NCBI GenBank assembly: GCA_003142855.1
Contig: PLNW01000123.1
Span: forward strand, 1-47,504
Direction of reading: 5' to 3'
Origin: Myxococcales bacterium
Lineage (GTDB): Bacteria > Myxococcota_A > Polyangia > Fen-1088
Length of the DNA: 47,504 bases
The notes under the pieces are model-generated. The model was not told the origin of the DNA, made no database searches, and saw only the letters and a program-made list of their open reading frames with translations. Shown in pieces: positions 7,704 to 16,244 of this stretch (the first letter of the stretch is position 1; every line of letters starts with the position of its first letter). The position numbers and the translations under genes were made by a program.

Positions 7704-8690
7704 TCAGCCTTTGGCCAGCGGCGCGTCCACCGCCATGGCGTAGTAGAAAGTTGCGGCGGTTTCAGCCGAGAAACCCGGTTGGCGGCCCAGCGCCCCCTGC
7801 TCTACCCGTCGATCCAACTCGGACAGAATGATGCCGTGAACTTCGAAGAACAGCGGATCGGTCGACGCCGCATAGGCTCGACCCGCGGCGACCGCGGCGC
7901 ACGCGTTCCAGGTGTTTTCATCCATGGGCCGAGCCACGAAGCTCCGCGCGACCGCGGACGCGACCCGTTCGCGCAACCAGGCACCGATGAAGGGCGTGGC
8001 ACCCTCGGCGCCCAATACCGCCAGAACGCGCGTGGCGGTGGTGCACGAGAAGTCGAACAGGCCGTCCTGCGCGGCCGGCTCCGAAGTGAAAGGCGGCGGG
8101 CTCTTCATGCCGTAGGCCGCCTCGACGAAACGGCGAACCATCGAGCTGAGGCCTCGGTCGCCCACCTGCCGGGCGTACTCGCCCAGGCTCCAAGCCAGAA
8201 AACCAGGATCGCGGAACTCGCGCCCGGCCGGACTTTCCAGGTCATTGACATACGCCCCCAGCAGGCGAGCCGCCGAGGCTGCGCGATCACGCCGCCGGTC
8301 GTCTTCACCCTCAGAACGCAGGATGTGCGGATCGGCCAGCACGGCCCGCAGCACCATGGCGCAGTCGTAGGCCGCCTCGTCGCTGGCCGCCGGACCGAGG
8401 GCCACGGGGATGAAATGGTCCCAGTGGCTGTTCACGAAATCCCAGGCGGCCGCCATGTTGAGCGAGAAGTGATCGTTTGCCGAAAGCGCCTCGGCGCGCG
8501 ACCACAGCCAGATGGCCGACAAGGTGCCGTGAAAGTCCGGGTCTTCGGACCCCGGCCAGGGCGGCACATTTCCCCGCGCCGGCCCACCCATGGTCTGCCG
8601 CCCCGCCAGGATCTGGCCGGCCCCGACCAGCCGCTCGCTGGCCTGGCCCGCGTAGGCGCGCAGTTTCTCCTCGCGTGAAGCGCTAGACAT
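7704..8690 (-). CDS. Conserved-looking hypothetical protein, all-helical
   Basis: A 328-residue soluble protein that I do not recognise. It has no signal peptide or membrane helix. It is rich in Trp, Ala, Phe and Tyr, with repeated helical stretches ([52 protein letters not shown]). The pattern suggests an alpha-helical repeat or alpha/alpha barrel, but this is inference. The ATG at 8690 overlaps the end of coaBC by 8 nt and is preceded by AAAGGG. Its stop lies 1 nt before the udg start, so it is the middle gene of a coaBC-unknown-udg unit. Confidence 0.7.
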   Translation of the reverse strand: MSSASREEKLRAYAGQASERLVGAGQILAGRQTMGGPARGNVPPWPGSEDPDFHGTLSAIWLWSRAEALSANDHFSLNMAAAWDFVNSHWDHFIPVALGPAASDEAAYDCAMVLRAVLADPHILRSEGEDDRRRDRAASAARLLGAYVNDLESPAGREFRDPGFLAWSLGEYARQVGDRGLSSMVRRFVEAAYGMKSPPPFTSEPAAQDGLFDFSCTTATRVLAVLGAEGATPFIGAWLRERVASAVARSFVARPMDENTWNACAAVAAGRAYAASTDPLFFEVHGIILSELDRRVEQGALGRQPGFSAETAATFYYAMAVDAPLAKG

Positions 8691-10062
8691 CGTTGCCCTT
8701 TCGGCCGCGGCGGGCGCGGCGCTTGCCGGGGGAAATCGGGGAAAGCCCTGCGGACGCCGGGACGGATTTGTTCGACGCCGACGCATCGGCAGGCGTCAGA
8801 TAGAAGGTCGTGATGGTGTTCCAGATCTTCATGGCAATGGCTTCCTTGCGATCGGCTGGCAGGTCGACCACCCGGCCGTCGGCAAACACCATAGTAACCG
8901 CGTTGTACTCCGCGCCCAAGCCCAGACCGGCCTTGCCCACCTCGTTGGCGACCACGACGTCGCACCCCTTCTCGGTCAGCTTCTGACGCGCGCGCGCCAC
9001 CAGCGCCTCTCCCGACACCCCGACCTCGGCGGCGAATCCCACCAGCAAGGGCGCCCGTCCTTTGCGAGCGCGACCCAGTTCGGCCAGCAAGTCCGGATTG
9101 GCGACCAGGGGCAACGTGCGCGCCGGGCGGGCCGCGGCCGGGTGAGCATCACGGCGTGAAAGCTTGCCCAAGACGCGCACGCCAGGACGGAAATCAGCTA
9201 CCGCTGCCGCCATCACCACCACGTCGGCCTGCATGGCCACGCGGCGCAAGGCCTCGCGCATCTCCAGCGCTGATTCCACGTCGATGCGACGGGTAACCCC
9301 GGCTGGAGTGGCCAAGGCCACCGGACCTGCGATGAGCGTCACATCCGCACCTTGCATGGCGGCCGTGTGCGCGAGGGCGAAGCCCATCTTTCCCGACGAG
9401 CGATTGCCCAGAAAGCGCACGTCGTCCACCGCCTCCCAGGTCGGACCCGCGGTGACCACCGTGCGACGGCCAGCCAGCGCGCCCTCGGCTCTGGCGGCAT
9501 CGGGCGCACCGGCCAGGCGCGACTCGATGGCAGCCATGATCTCGGCCGGTGCAACCAGCCGACCAGCGCCCACCCAGCCGCAGGCCAACTCGCCGGCGTC
9601 AGGACCCACCGTGGAAAAGCGGCCGGTGTCGATCAGCCGCGCCAGATTCGCCTGGGTGATGGGGTTGTCCCACATGTTGCTGTTCATGGCCGGCGCCAGC
9701 AGCACCGGGGCGCGCGTGGCCAGCACCACCGCGGCCAAAAGATCGTTGGCCATGCCAGCGGCAAAGCGGGCGATGGCATCCGCAGTGGCCGGTGCCACCA
9801 CCACGATGTCGGCGCGCGAGGCCAGTTCGATGTGACCGATGTGCGACTGCGCGGTGGTCTCGAACATCTCGGTGGCCACCGAATTTCCCGACAAAGCCTC
9901 CATGGTGAGAGGCGTGATGAACGCACAAGCCGCGGGCGTCATCACGACCTCAACGCGCGCCCCAGCCTTGCGCAAGAGCCGGCACACTTCGGCTGCCTTG
10001 TAAGCCGATATGCCGCCGGTCACGCCGAGCACCACGGTCTTGTCTTGCAGAACGGCCGTCAT
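8683..10062 (-). CDS. coaBC: Bifunctional phosphopantothenoylcysteine decarboxylase / phosphopantothenate-cysteine ligase
   Basis: Joins cysteine to phosphopantothenate and decarboxylates the product, two steps of CoA synthesis. The N-terminal CoaC flavoprotein half shows VVLGVTGGISAYKAAE, the catalytic His in SHIGHIELA, and PAMNSNMW, with the lid cysteine in LACGWVGAGRL. The CoaB half follows (VTAGPTWEAVDDVRFLGNRS and SSGKMGFALA). About 40 extra basic residues at the C-terminus (GKRRARRGRKG) are unusual. The ATG at 10062 starts right at the family N-terminus; the frame is open further upstream, but only through repeat DNA. A TAGACT box ends 8 nt before the ATG. Confidence 0.96.
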   Translation of the reverse strand: MTAVLQDKTVVLGVTGGISAYKAAEVCRLLRKAGARVEVVMTPAACAFITPLTMEALSGNSVATEMFETTAQSHIGHIELASRADIVVVAPATADAIARFAAGMANDLLAAVVLATRAPVLLAPAMNSNMWDNPITQANLARLIDTGRFSTVGPDAGELACGWVGAGRLVAPAEIMAAIESRLAGAPDAARAEGALAGRRTVVTAGPTWEAVDDVRFLGNRSSGKMGFALAHTAAMQGADVTLIAGPVALATPAGVTRRIDVESALEMREALRRVAMQADVVVMAAAVADFRPGVRVLGKLSRRDAHPAAARPARTLPLVANPDLLAELGRARKGRAPLLVGFAAEVGVSGEALVARARQKLTEKGCDVVVANEVGKAGLGLGAEYNAVTMVFADGRVVDLPADRKEAIAMKIWNTITTFYLTPADASASNKSVPASAGLSPISPGKRRARRGRKGNDV

Positions 10063-10113
10063 GTGGCGCCAGTCTACCGCAGGAAACGCCCAAGTGGGGA
10101 GCCATGGAGCACC

Positions 10114-10175
10114 CACTGTCCCGCGATGTTTGCGGGAGGTCGTGGTCGTGGCCGTGGCCGTGGCCGCGACGGGCG
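10114..10175 (-). repeat. Dispersed repeat, family A, copy 2
   Basis: The plus strand carries alternating GTCGTGGTCGTGGCCGTGG units. Read on the minus strand, the tract ends ACGACCTCCCGCAAACATCG then CGGGACAGTG, which aligns with copies 1, 3 and 4. It runs straight into a family B copy and sits between divergent coaBC and the toxin-antitoxin pair. Confidence 0.6.
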
Positions 10176-10230
10176 CGCGCGAAGCGCACGGGGGAAGGTG
10201 GGGTGGGAAGCCCACCGAAGGGGGTAGTCG
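10168..10230 (+). repeat. Dispersed repeat, family B, copy 2
   Basis: GCGCGCGAAGCGCACGGGGG is followed by GGTGGGGTGGG and the short hairpin GGTGGGAAGCCCACC. It shares the GCGAAGCGC core and G-runs with copies 1 and 3. It directly abuts family A copy 2, so A and B may be parts of one larger element. Confidence 0.5.
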
Positions 10231-10324
10231 ACCTTTCCTGCCGCAAAATATGCGATGCCCCCTGCGATGACAGAAGCGCGCTGACGTAGATTGCTTGCAA
10301 ACCAACACATTTATGGTCACAATT

Positions 10325-10573
10325 ATGGTCATCTTGAAGGTCAACGTGGCTCAGGCCAAGGCCAAGCTGTCCGCGTACATCGCCTCGGCGGCAGGGGGTG
10401 AGACCGTGGTGATCTGCAGCCACAACGTGCCGGTGGCCGAGTTGCGGGCCATCCCCCAGGCCGCACGCAAACCCAGGCCCGTCGGCCTGGCCAAGGGGAA
10501 GTTCAGCGTGCCGCCGCGATTCTTCGAGCCGCTGCCCGACGACATCGTCGCAGCGTTCCGCGGCCACCCATGA
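10325..10573 (+). CDS. Phd/YefM-type antitoxin
   Basis: An 82-residue antitoxin. The N-terminal half fits the Phd/YefM DNA-binding fold (VNVAQAKAKLSAYIASAAGG, then ETVVICSHNVPVAELRAI). The C-terminal half is the toxin-binding tail. ATGs at 10313 and 10325 are both in frame; I favour 10325 because the family usually begins three to five residues before the VNVAQAK strand. The direct repeat TTATGGTCA (10311-10319 and 10323-10331) spans both starts and could be an operator for autoregulation, which is inference. The last four bases overlap the toxin gene (ATGA). Confidence 0.85.
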   Translation: MVILKVNVAQAKAKLSAYIASAAGGETVVICSHNVPVAELRAIPQAARKPRPVGLAKGKFSVPPRFFEPLPDDIVAAFRGHP

Positions 10574-10956
10574 AGTTGCTGCTCGATACCTGCACCTTCC
10601 TGTGGATCGTCACCGGCGACGCCTGCCTGTCGGTCTCGGCACGCAAGCTTTTCTGCGACCCGGCCAACGAAGCATTCTTGAGTTCGGTTTCGGCGTGGGA
10701 GATCGCGGTCAAGCACAGACTGGGCAAGCTTCCGCTGCCGCGTCCACCTTCCGCGCTGGTTTCCGAGGAACGCCAGCGCCACCGGATTCAGTCGCTTTCT
10801 CTCGACGAGGCCGCCGCCCTTTTCTGCGCCAAGCTGCCTGAGCTACACAAGGACCCATTCGATCGCATGCTGGTCTGTCAGGCCATCGTCGGCGGATTGA
10901 CCCTGCTCACGCCCGATCCCCTGGTCACGCAATATCCGGTCGCCACCGTCTGGTGA
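10570..10956 (+). CDS. VapC-like PIN-domain toxin
   Basis: A 128-residue PIN-domain ribonuclease toxin. The acidic residues sit in LLLDTCTFLW, SVSAWEIAVKH and HKDPFDRMLVCQA, with LLTPDP near the end. This subtype is the usual partner of Phd-like antitoxins. The PIN fold cuts RNA, often tRNA or rRNA; the target here is unknown. The ATG overlaps the antitoxin stop, so the pair is translationally coupled. All expected catalytic acids look intact. Confidence 0.88.
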   Translation: MKLLLDTCTFLWIVTGDACLSVSARKLFCDPANEAFLSSVSAWEIAVKHRLGKLPLPRPPSALVSEERQRHRIQSLSLDEAAALFCAKLPELHKDPFDRMLVCQAIVGGLTLLTPDPLVTQYPVATVW

Positions 10957-10986
10957 CAGAGACGAGCGAACGCGCGTCGCCTGGGA

Positions 10987-11121
10987 TCACGCACTCTGCG
11001 CCCGCCGCACCAGGAACGCCACGGGCGCTGACATGGACACGGCGTGCAGCTTGATGTCTGGGTGGAATGCCTTCCAGACGCGGAAGACTTCGTCGGCGAA
11101 CCCCTGGCCGATCTCGAATCG
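10987..11121 (-). pseudogene. Tail fragment of a DUF4325 (STAS-like) gene
   Basis: On the minus strand a 44-codon stretch reads FEIGQGFADEVFRVWKAFHP, then DIKLHAVSMSAPVAFLVRRA to a TGA at 10987. I recognise this as the C-terminus of the DUF4325 STAS-like family (GQGFADE, then a hydrophobic strand and RA). The frame upstream of 11121 no longer resembles the family and soon meets a stop. I read it as the 3' remnant of a lost gene. The family match is from memory. Confidence 0.5.
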
Positions 11122-11180
11122 TAAACCTCTATGTTCCAATCGTAAACTCGGTGCCGGGAATCGTCAACCTGGAAAGCCTG
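11118..11180 (+). repeat. Three imperfect direct repeats of about 22 bp
   Basis: The units begin AATCGTAAACCTC (11118), AATCGTAAACTCG (about 11140) and AATCGTCAACCTG (about 11161). They lie exactly at the breakpoint between the DUF4325 tail and the next gene remnant. They could be junction debris from recombination or part of a lost regulatory array. Confidence 0.4.
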
Positions 11181-11345
11181 ACTGCAAGAGGTCGAGAGCC
11201 CATGGGCGTCGCGGCCATCCTGGCCCAGAACCCGCACCGTCGTCCCGCCACCACCGACCGCAGCCCCGCACCCTTTGTCCACGCCTCGAACGAGCAGACC
11301 GATCTCGACTTCCGCGCCCAGTGCCGCGCCTTCGTCGATGTGAAG
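11173..11345 (+). pseudogene. Possible C-terminal remnant of a transposase
   Basis: In one plus-strand frame the stretch ILAQNPHRRPATTDRSPAP is followed by FVHASNEQTDLDFRAQCRAF. From memory it resembles the C-terminal tail of transposases in GC-rich deltaproteobacteria (RRP..RSPAP..H, then a helix with RAFV). The frame loses this look after about 11345. The resemblance is weak, and no terminal repeats or full transposase are present. Together with the DUF4325 tail it makes 10957-11428 look like decayed DNA with no intact gene. Confidence 0.3.
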
Positions 11346-11428
11346 GTTTCCATCACGATCGGCGCGCTACCGGCATCAGCCCGCCAGCGCCGAGCGCCGT
11401 CTGCTACGATGTCCCGCTCTCAGCCCCG

Positions 11429-12130
11429 CTACAGGACCACAGGACCAGCCGTATTGCCAGTGAACCCGCCCTTGTAAATCCGGCCCGCGTTCAGGTGCCC
11501 GTGGCGGTGCCAGCGCAAATACAGCTGGGACAGCTTGCCCATGATCTCGTCGCGGCCGGCGCCCGTCATCAGCGAATCGTCGACGAGATTGAGAATCTCG
11601 GTGCGGGCGTCGCGCGGGTGAAACAAGAAAGTCTTGGTGAAAAGCGGATCCGCGCCGTCCCACACCACGCGCGCTTCCACTATGGCGCCGACCTCGAAGC
11701 CGATGGTGCTGCGCCTTTCGACCACCGAGAAGCGCGCCCCGCCCAGAACGTCTTCCAGTTCCACGCGATTGCCCTCCACCTTGGCGATGTCGAACAAGCT
11801 GCGGTGGCTGGTGGCGATGCGGGCCAGGGCCATGCGCCGGTCGGCGTTGACTGAGTCGGCGGGCGTGCGCTCCAGCGCGATCAGCGCCGGCGAGCGGCCC
11901 TCGGCTAGCGGCCGCTCGGCCACGTACCATTCGAGGAACGCCACTGTGCGCGCCTCGTACACTTCGGCGTCGTCCTCGAAAACCTTGCCCGTACGTGTGA
12001 AGTACTCCTCGCGCGCGGCTGCAATTTGCGCGCGAAACGGCGGCGCCGCGAATTCGGCGGCCAATTGGTCCAGCAGCGCGTGGATGAGGCCGGCCTCGGG
12101 GCGCGGCGCCCTGATCTCGTCGTCGCTCAC
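11429..12130 (-). CDS. Unknown protein, last gene of the pyrimidine operon
   Basis: A 233-residue soluble protein that I do not recognise. The N-terminal half is helical ([42 protein letters not shown]). The C-terminal half is strand-rich, with [34 protein letters not shown] and [12 protein letters not shown], and suggests a small beta-barrel. It ends [12 protein letters not shown]. The start is a GTG whose GTGA overlaps the carA stop, so it is translationally coupled to carA. That coupling hints at a role tied to pyrimidine or carbamoyl-phosphate supply, but nothing in the sequence proves it. It has no signal peptide or cysteine cluster. Confidence 0.75.
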   Translation of the reverse strand: MSDDEIRAPRPEAGLIHALLDQLAAEFAAPPFRAQIAAAREEYFTRTGKVFEDDAEVYEARTVAFLEWYVAERPLAEGRSPALIALERTPADSVNADRRMALARIATSHRSLFDIAKVEGNRVELEDVLGGARFSVVERRSTIGFEVGAIVEARVVWDGADPLFTKTFLFHPRDARTEILNLVDDSLMTGAGRDEIMGKLSQLYLRWHRHGHLNAGRIYKGGFTGNTAGPVVL

Positions 12131-13305
12131 CGCGCCTGCTCGTCCATCATTTTCACGAAGCGCCCGAACAGGTAGCTCGGATCGTTGGGACCTGGCGACG
12201 CCTCGGGGTGGTACTGCACGCTGAAGATGGGCAGCCGGTCGTGGCGCATGCCCTCGACAGTCTGATCGTTCAGGTTGATGTGCGACAGAACGGCCTTGCC
12301 TTGCAACGAACCCACGTCCACCGCGAACCCGTGATTCTGCGACGTGATCTCCACCTTGCGCGTGGAAAGATCCATCACCGGGTGGTTGGCGCCATGGTGT
12401 CCGAACTTCAACTTGTAGGTCTTGCCGCCCAGGGCGAGCCCCAAGATCTGGTGGCCCAGGCAAATGCCGAAGATGGGCTTGCCGCTCTGGCACAGCTCGG
12501 CCGCCGCCTCGACCGCGTACGAAACAGCCGCGGGATCGCCCGGACCGTTGGACAGGAAGATGCCGTCTGGCTTCATGTCCAGAACATCGCGCGCACGCGT
12601 TGCCGCTGGCACCACCGTGACCGCGCAGGCGCTCTGGCGCAGGCGGCGCAGGATTCCGCGCTTGATGCCAAAATCGTAGGCCACCACACGGTGGCGCACA
12701 GGCGGCACCGGCGTGCTGTTCGAAGGCGCCTGCCACAAGCCTTCGTCCCACTGGTAGGGCGTGGCGCAGGTCACTTCCCTGGCCAGGTCCTGGCCTTCCA
12801 TCGAAGGCGAGCGCCGGGCCATGGCCACCGCCGCGTTGGGGTCATCGATCTTGCGCGTGATCACCGCGCGCTGGGCGCCGCCGATGCGCAGGCGCCGGGT
12901 GATGGCGCGGGTGTCAATGCCGGTGATGCCGGCCACACCCGACTTTTCCATCAACTCAGCCAGCGTGCCTTGCGCGCGCCAGTTGGACACGCGCGGTGAC
13001 AGATCGCGCACCACGAAGCCGGCGCAGTAGGGGCGATCCGACTCGAAGTCCTCGGGGTTCACGCCCACGTTGCCGATCTCAGGCGCGGTCATCATCACGA
13101 TCTGCCCGCGGTACGAGGGATCGGTCAGCACTTCCTGATAGCCGCTCATCGCGGTGTTGAACACCAGCTCGCCGGTCAGGTCAGCGGCCGAGCCAAAACC
13201 CTCGCCCCGAAAGACGGTGCCGTCCTCCAGGGCCAAAAGGGCCGGGGTTGGTGCGCTCTTGTTCTCAGACAACGAACTTCTCTTGAGAAAACACGATCCG
13301 TCCAC
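12127..13305 (-). CDS. carA: Carbamoyl-phosphate synthase small (glutaminase) subunit
   Basis: Hydrolyses glutamine to feed ammonia to CarB for carbamoyl phosphate. The N-terminal domain reads [17 protein letters not shown]. The class-I glutaminase domain shows the nucleophile Cys in [17 protein letters not shown], the SNGPGDP loop, and the His/Glu pair in [13 protein letters not shown]. The start is uncertain: the GTG at 13305 has GGTAGG upstream and overlaps pyrC by 41 nt, while a TTG at 13272 gives the usual 8-nt overlap and a more typical N-terminus. carB is not in the window, so the large subunit must be elsewhere. Confidence 0.95.
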   Translation of the reverse strand: MDGSCFLKRSSLSENKSAPTPALLALEDGTVFRGEGFGSAADLTGELVFNTAMSGYQEVLTDPSYRGQIVMMTAPEIGNVGVNPEDFESDRPYCAGFVVRDLSPRVSNWRAQGTLAELMEKSGVAGITGIDTRAITRRLRIGGAQRAVITRKIDDPNAAVAMARRSPSMEGQDLAREVTCATPYQWDEGLWQAPSNSTPVPPVRHRVVAYDFGIKRGILRRLRQSACAVTVVPAATRARDVLDMKPDGIFLSNGPGDPAAVSYAVEAAAELCQSGKPIFGICLGHQILGLALGGKTYKLKFGHHGANHPVMDLSTRKVEITSQNHGFAVDVGSLQGKAVLSHINLNDQTVEGMRHDRLPIFSVQYHPEASPGPNDPSYLFGRFVKMMDEQAR

Positions 13306-14554
13306 CTACCACAGTCAGCACCGCCCGGCCACGCATTGCGCGCCCGCCAAAGGGTGTGTTGCGTGCCTTGGAACGAAAGCGGGTGGCATCGCAAATCCAG
13401 GCTGCCTGCGGATCGATGACGGTCACGTCGGCCGCGCCGCCCGGCGCCAGGCTGCCGCCCGGCAGGCCCAGCACCTTGGCCGGACCGGCGGACATGCGCA
13501 TGACCAGCGTGGCTGGCGTCAACACGCCCGCATCCACCAATTCCACGGCCACGGCCAGCGCGGTTTCCAAGCCAATGACCCCATTGGCCGCCTGCTCGAA
13601 CTCGACTTCCTTCTCCACCGACGAATGGGGCGCGTGGTCAGTGGCGATGGCGTCGATAGTGCCATCAGCCAGGGCCTCGCGCAGCGCCGCCTGCTCGCTC
13701 GCCGAGCGCAGGGGCGGATACATCTTGAAGAAGGTGTCGTAGCCGGCGCAGGCCTCGTCGGTGAGCATCAGGTTGTGCGGGGTCACCTCGCAGGTGACCG
13801 GCAATCCGCGTTTCTTGGCATCGCGGATCATGCGCACCGATTCGGCGCAACTGATGTGGGCCATGTGGTAGCGACCGCCGGTCAGCGCCACCAGTTCCAG
13901 ATCGCGGGCCAGCATGGCGGATTCCGCCGCCGCCGGCTGCGCGCGAATCCCGAAGCGCGTGGAGGCCAAACCCTCGTGCATGGCTCCGCCGGCTGAAAGC
14001 GCGCTGTCCTCGCAGTGCTGCACGAGCGGCATGTGGAAGCTGCGCGCGTACTCCAAGGCTCGGCGCATGACCTCGCTGTTCATCACGCCGTGGCCGTCAT
14101 CGGACACGGCCACGCAGCCTGCTTCTTGCAGCTCGCCCATGTCGGCCAAGGTCTCGCCCTTCTGGCCTTGCGTGATGCACCCGATGGGATAGACGCGCAC
14201 GGCGCCCTTGTCGCGCGCCCGCTGCACGATCAGGTCGGTCACGGCGCGGGTGTCGTTGGGCGGGCTGGTGTTGGGCATGCAGCACACGGCGGAGAAACCG
14301 CCCGCGGCCGCCGCAGCGGTCCCGGTCTCGATGTTCTCTTTGTATTCCTGGCCGGGCTCGCGCAGGTGCACGTGCAGGTCGATGAGCCCCGGCACCACCC
14401 AGCAGTCCTTCACGTCGATGATCTTGGCGCCTGCTGCCGACAGGCCGCGTTCGATCTTCGCAATCTTTCCGTCCTTAATCAGAAGGTCAGCCTGGGCGTC
14501 GAACTCGCGCGCGGGATCGAGTACCCGGCCGCCGCGCAGAAGAATGTCAGGCAT
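13265..14554 (-). CDS. pyrC: Dihydroorotase
   Basis: Closes carbamoyl aspartate to dihydroorotate in pyrimidine synthesis. It belongs to the class I (long, 429 aa) amidohydrolase type. The zinc site begins with [15 protein letters not shown]; the later metal and substrate residues are in [13 protein letters not shown]. The N-terminal [20 protein letters not shown] and C-terminal [13 protein letters not shown] strands form the composite beta-sandwich of cyclic amidohydrolases. It is separated by 39 nt from pyrB and overlaps the start of carA. Class I dihydroorotases often pair with the aspartate transcarbamoylase made by the adjacent gene. Confidence 0.97.
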   Translation of the reverse strand: MPDILLRGGRVLDPAREFDAQADLLIKDGKIAKIERGLSAAGAKIIDVKDCWVVPGLIDLHVHLREPGQEYKENIETGTAAAAAGGFSAVCCMPNTSPPNDTRAVTDLIVQRARDKGAVRVYPIGCITQGQKGETLADMGELQEAGCVAVSDDGHGVMNSEVMRRALEYARSFHMPLVQHCEDSALSAGGAMHEGLASTRFGIRAQPAAAESAMLARDLELVALTGGRYHMAHISCAESVRMIRDAKKRGLPVTCEVTPHNLMLTDEACAGYDTFFKMYPPLRSASEQAALREALADGTIDAIATDHAPHSSVEKEVEFEQAANGVIGLETALAVAVELVDAGVLTPATLVMRMSAGPAKVLGLPGGSLAPGGAADVTVIDPQAAWICDATRFRSKARNTPFGGRAMRGRAVLTVVGGRIVFSQEKFVV

Positions 14555-14593
14555 GAGACTCGCTCCTCGAAAAAGGGTTGCGCTTGCAGGCCA

Positions 14594-15541
14594 TCAAGAC
14601 TTGCTCCATTCCTCGCCGCTGCCGCCGCCCAAAAGGTACAGCACGGCCATTCGGATGGCCACGCCCCGGCTGACTTGCTCCAGGATCACGGAACGCGGGC
14701 CGTCGGCCACGCTGGGATCGATCTCCACACCGCGGTTCATCGGCCCGGGGTGCATGACGATGGCGTCGGGCTTGGCCAGCGCCAGGCGACGCGGATTCAG
14801 GCCGAAGTAGCGCGCGTATTCGCGCGTGTTGGGGAAACGGCTGCCCGCCTTTCGCTCCATCTGAATCCGCAACATCATGACCACGTCGGCGCCTTCCAGC
14901 GCCGGCTCGATGCGGTCAAAGGCCTGGCAGCCCAGGTCTTCCACGCCCACGGGCAACAGCGACCGCGGCCCGGCCACGCGCACACGCGCGCCCAGCGTGC
15001 GCAGGGCGAAGATGTTGGAGCGAGCCACGCGGCTGTGGTCGATGTCGCCGCAGATCACCACGGTCAGCCCCTCGATCTTCTTCTTGTGCGCGCGGATGGT
15101 CGAGGCGTCGAGCAGCGCCTGGGTCGGGTGCTCGTGTGCTCCGTCACCCGCGTTCACGATGGCGGCACGGATGCGCTGACTGAGCAGCAGCGCCGAGCCA
15201 GCCTGCGCGTGGCGAATGACCACGATGTCCGGATTCATGGCATCCAGGTTCATCGCCGTGTCGATCAGCGTCTCGCCCTTGACTGTGGACGACGAGGACG
15301 CGGTGAAGTTGATCCCGTCGGCTGACAAGCGCTTGGCCGCAATTTCGAACGAAGTGCGGGTGCGCGTCGACGGCTCCAGGAACAGGTTGATGACCGTCTT
15401 GCCGCGCAGGGTGGGCACCTTCTTGATGGGCCGGTCTGCGATCTCCAGAAAACGTTCGCCCAGATCCAGGATAGTAGTGATCTCCTCGCGGGTCAGCTTC
15501 TCCATCCCGAGCAGATGCCGCTGTGTGAATCCCTTGGTCAT
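14594..15541 (-). CDS. pyrB: Aspartate carbamoyltransferase catalytic subunit
   Basis: Transfers the carbamoyl group from carbamoyl phosphate to aspartate. The carbamoyl-phosphate loop is [12 protein letters not shown] near residue 55, and [12 protein letters not shown] follows at about residue 138. Late motifs are [13 protein letters not shown]. Length (315 aa) is normal. The ATG overlaps the pyrR stop by four bases (ATGA). No pyrI regulatory subunit gene is present, so this enzyme is probably regulated through PyrR and expression, or associates with PyrC as in the class I/II complexes of other bacteria. Confidence 0.97.
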   Translation of the reverse strand: MTKGFTQRHLLGMEKLTREEITTILDLGERFLEIADRPIKKVPTLRGKTVINLFLEPSTRTRTSFEIAAKRLSADGINFTASSSSTVKGETLIDTAMNLDAMNPDIVVIRHAQAGSALLLSQRIRAAIVNAGDGAHEHPTQALLDASTIRAHKKKIEGLTVVICGDIDHSRVARSNIFALRTLGARVRVAGPRSLLPVGVEDLGCQAFDRIEPALEGADVVMMLRIQMERKAGSRFPNTREYARYFGLNPRRLALAKPDAIVMHPGPMNRGVEIDPSVADGPRSVILEQVSRGVAIRMAVLYLLGGGSGEEWSKS

Positions 15542-16110
15542 TTGGCGATCCTCTCTCGCAGGACGACCCGGTCGGTCTCCCCGCGATCGGCCAGCATCAC
15601 ACGCACCGACTGGTCGCCGGTGGTTTGCAGGCGCACGCCCACGTAGTCGGGCTGGATGGGCAATTCGCGCCGGCCGCGGTCGACCAGCACGGCCAACTGG
15701 ACCGCGCGAGGTCGGCCATAGTCGGCCAGCACGTCCATGGCGGCGCGTACCGTGCGCCCGGTGAACAAGACGTCGTCGACCAGCACCACGGTACGGCCTT
15801 CGATGGTCTCGGGCAGCTCGGTGGCCCCGATCTCGGGCTTGGGCAGGCCCAAGAACACATCGTCGCGATAGAGGGTGATGTCGATGGCGCCCAGCACGGG
15901 CCGGCTCTCGCCACTGGCAGCCAGCATCTCGACCATGCGCTCGGCCAGCACCGCGCCGCCGGTGCGGATGCCGACCAGATAGGGCGCCGGGCCGTTGCGC
16001 TCGATGATCTCGAAGGCTATGCGGCGCAAGACCCGGGAGATGCCCACAGCGTCGAGAATTTCCCCTCGTTCGACCAGGTTCTTGTCCGGAGGTGCTGGGC
16101 GAAGCTTCAT
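15538..16110 (-). CDS. pyrR: Bifunctional pyr-operon regulator / uracil phosphoribosyltransferase
   Basis: A 190-residue PyrR. The phosphoribosyltransferase PRPP loop is [19 protein letters not shown]. The loop [15 protein letters not shown] and the C-terminal [14 protein letters not shown] are typical of PyrR, which binds pyr mRNA leaders in response to UMP and also has weak uracil phosphoribosyltransferase activity. The ATG at 16110 is the right start; an open frame continues upstream but only through the leader. The leader folds into a stem that buries the ribosome-binding site (see the next feature). It heads the operon pyrR-pyrB-pyrC-carA-unknown. Confidence 0.95.
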   Translation of the reverse strand: MKLRPAPPDKNLVERGEILDAVGISRVLRRIAFEIIERNGPAPYLVGIRTGGAVLAERMVEMLAASGESRPVLGAIDITLYRDDVFLGLPKPEIGATELPETIEGRTVVLVDDVLFTGRTVRAAMDVLADYGRPRAVQLAVLVDRGRRELPIQPDYVGVRLQTTGDQSVRVMLADRGETDRVVLRERIAK

Positions 16111-16112
16111 GT

Positions 16113-16201
16113 CCAATTCCCCTGCTTGGGTGGCGGGCCAGGCGCGGCCTTGACCGTCGATAACGCCCGACCCGCGGCCAACTGTCAAGCAGGGAAATTG
16201 G
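16113..16201 (-). promoter_or_regulatory. pyrR leader: two-part stem sequestering the ribosome-binding site
   Basis: In the transcript CCAATTTCCCTGCTTG (16201-16186) pairs over all 16 positions with CAAGCAGGGGAATTGG (16128-16113), with one G-U pair. Inside it, GCGGGTCGGGCG (16175-16164) pairs over 12 positions with CGCCTGGCCCGC (16144-16133), with two G-U pairs, around a 19-nt loop. The 3' outer arm contains AGGGG and ends 2 nt before the pyrR ATG, so the folded form hides the ribosome-binding site. PyrR-dependent translational repression is known from Mycobacterium smegmatis. The usual PyrR-binding loop consensus is not obvious here, so the ligand is open. A weak TTGAGA/AGCGAT pair (16232-16203) could start the transcript at the base of the stem. 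Confidence 0.6.
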
Positions 16202-16244
16202 GATCGCTCAAGCAAGCCAGGTGCCGTCTCAAAATCTTCGAAAG

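Noticed and set aside
11429..12751. A 440-codon open frame on the minus strand extending the unknown gene upstream
   Set aside because: The upstream part is carA read in the wrong frame. carA is a clear enzyme, and a GTG start overlapping its stop fits the downstream gene.
14015..15325. A 436-codon plus-strand open frame
   Set aside because: It is antisense to pyrC and pyrB, which are certain, and encodes His/Arg-rich low-complexity sequence.
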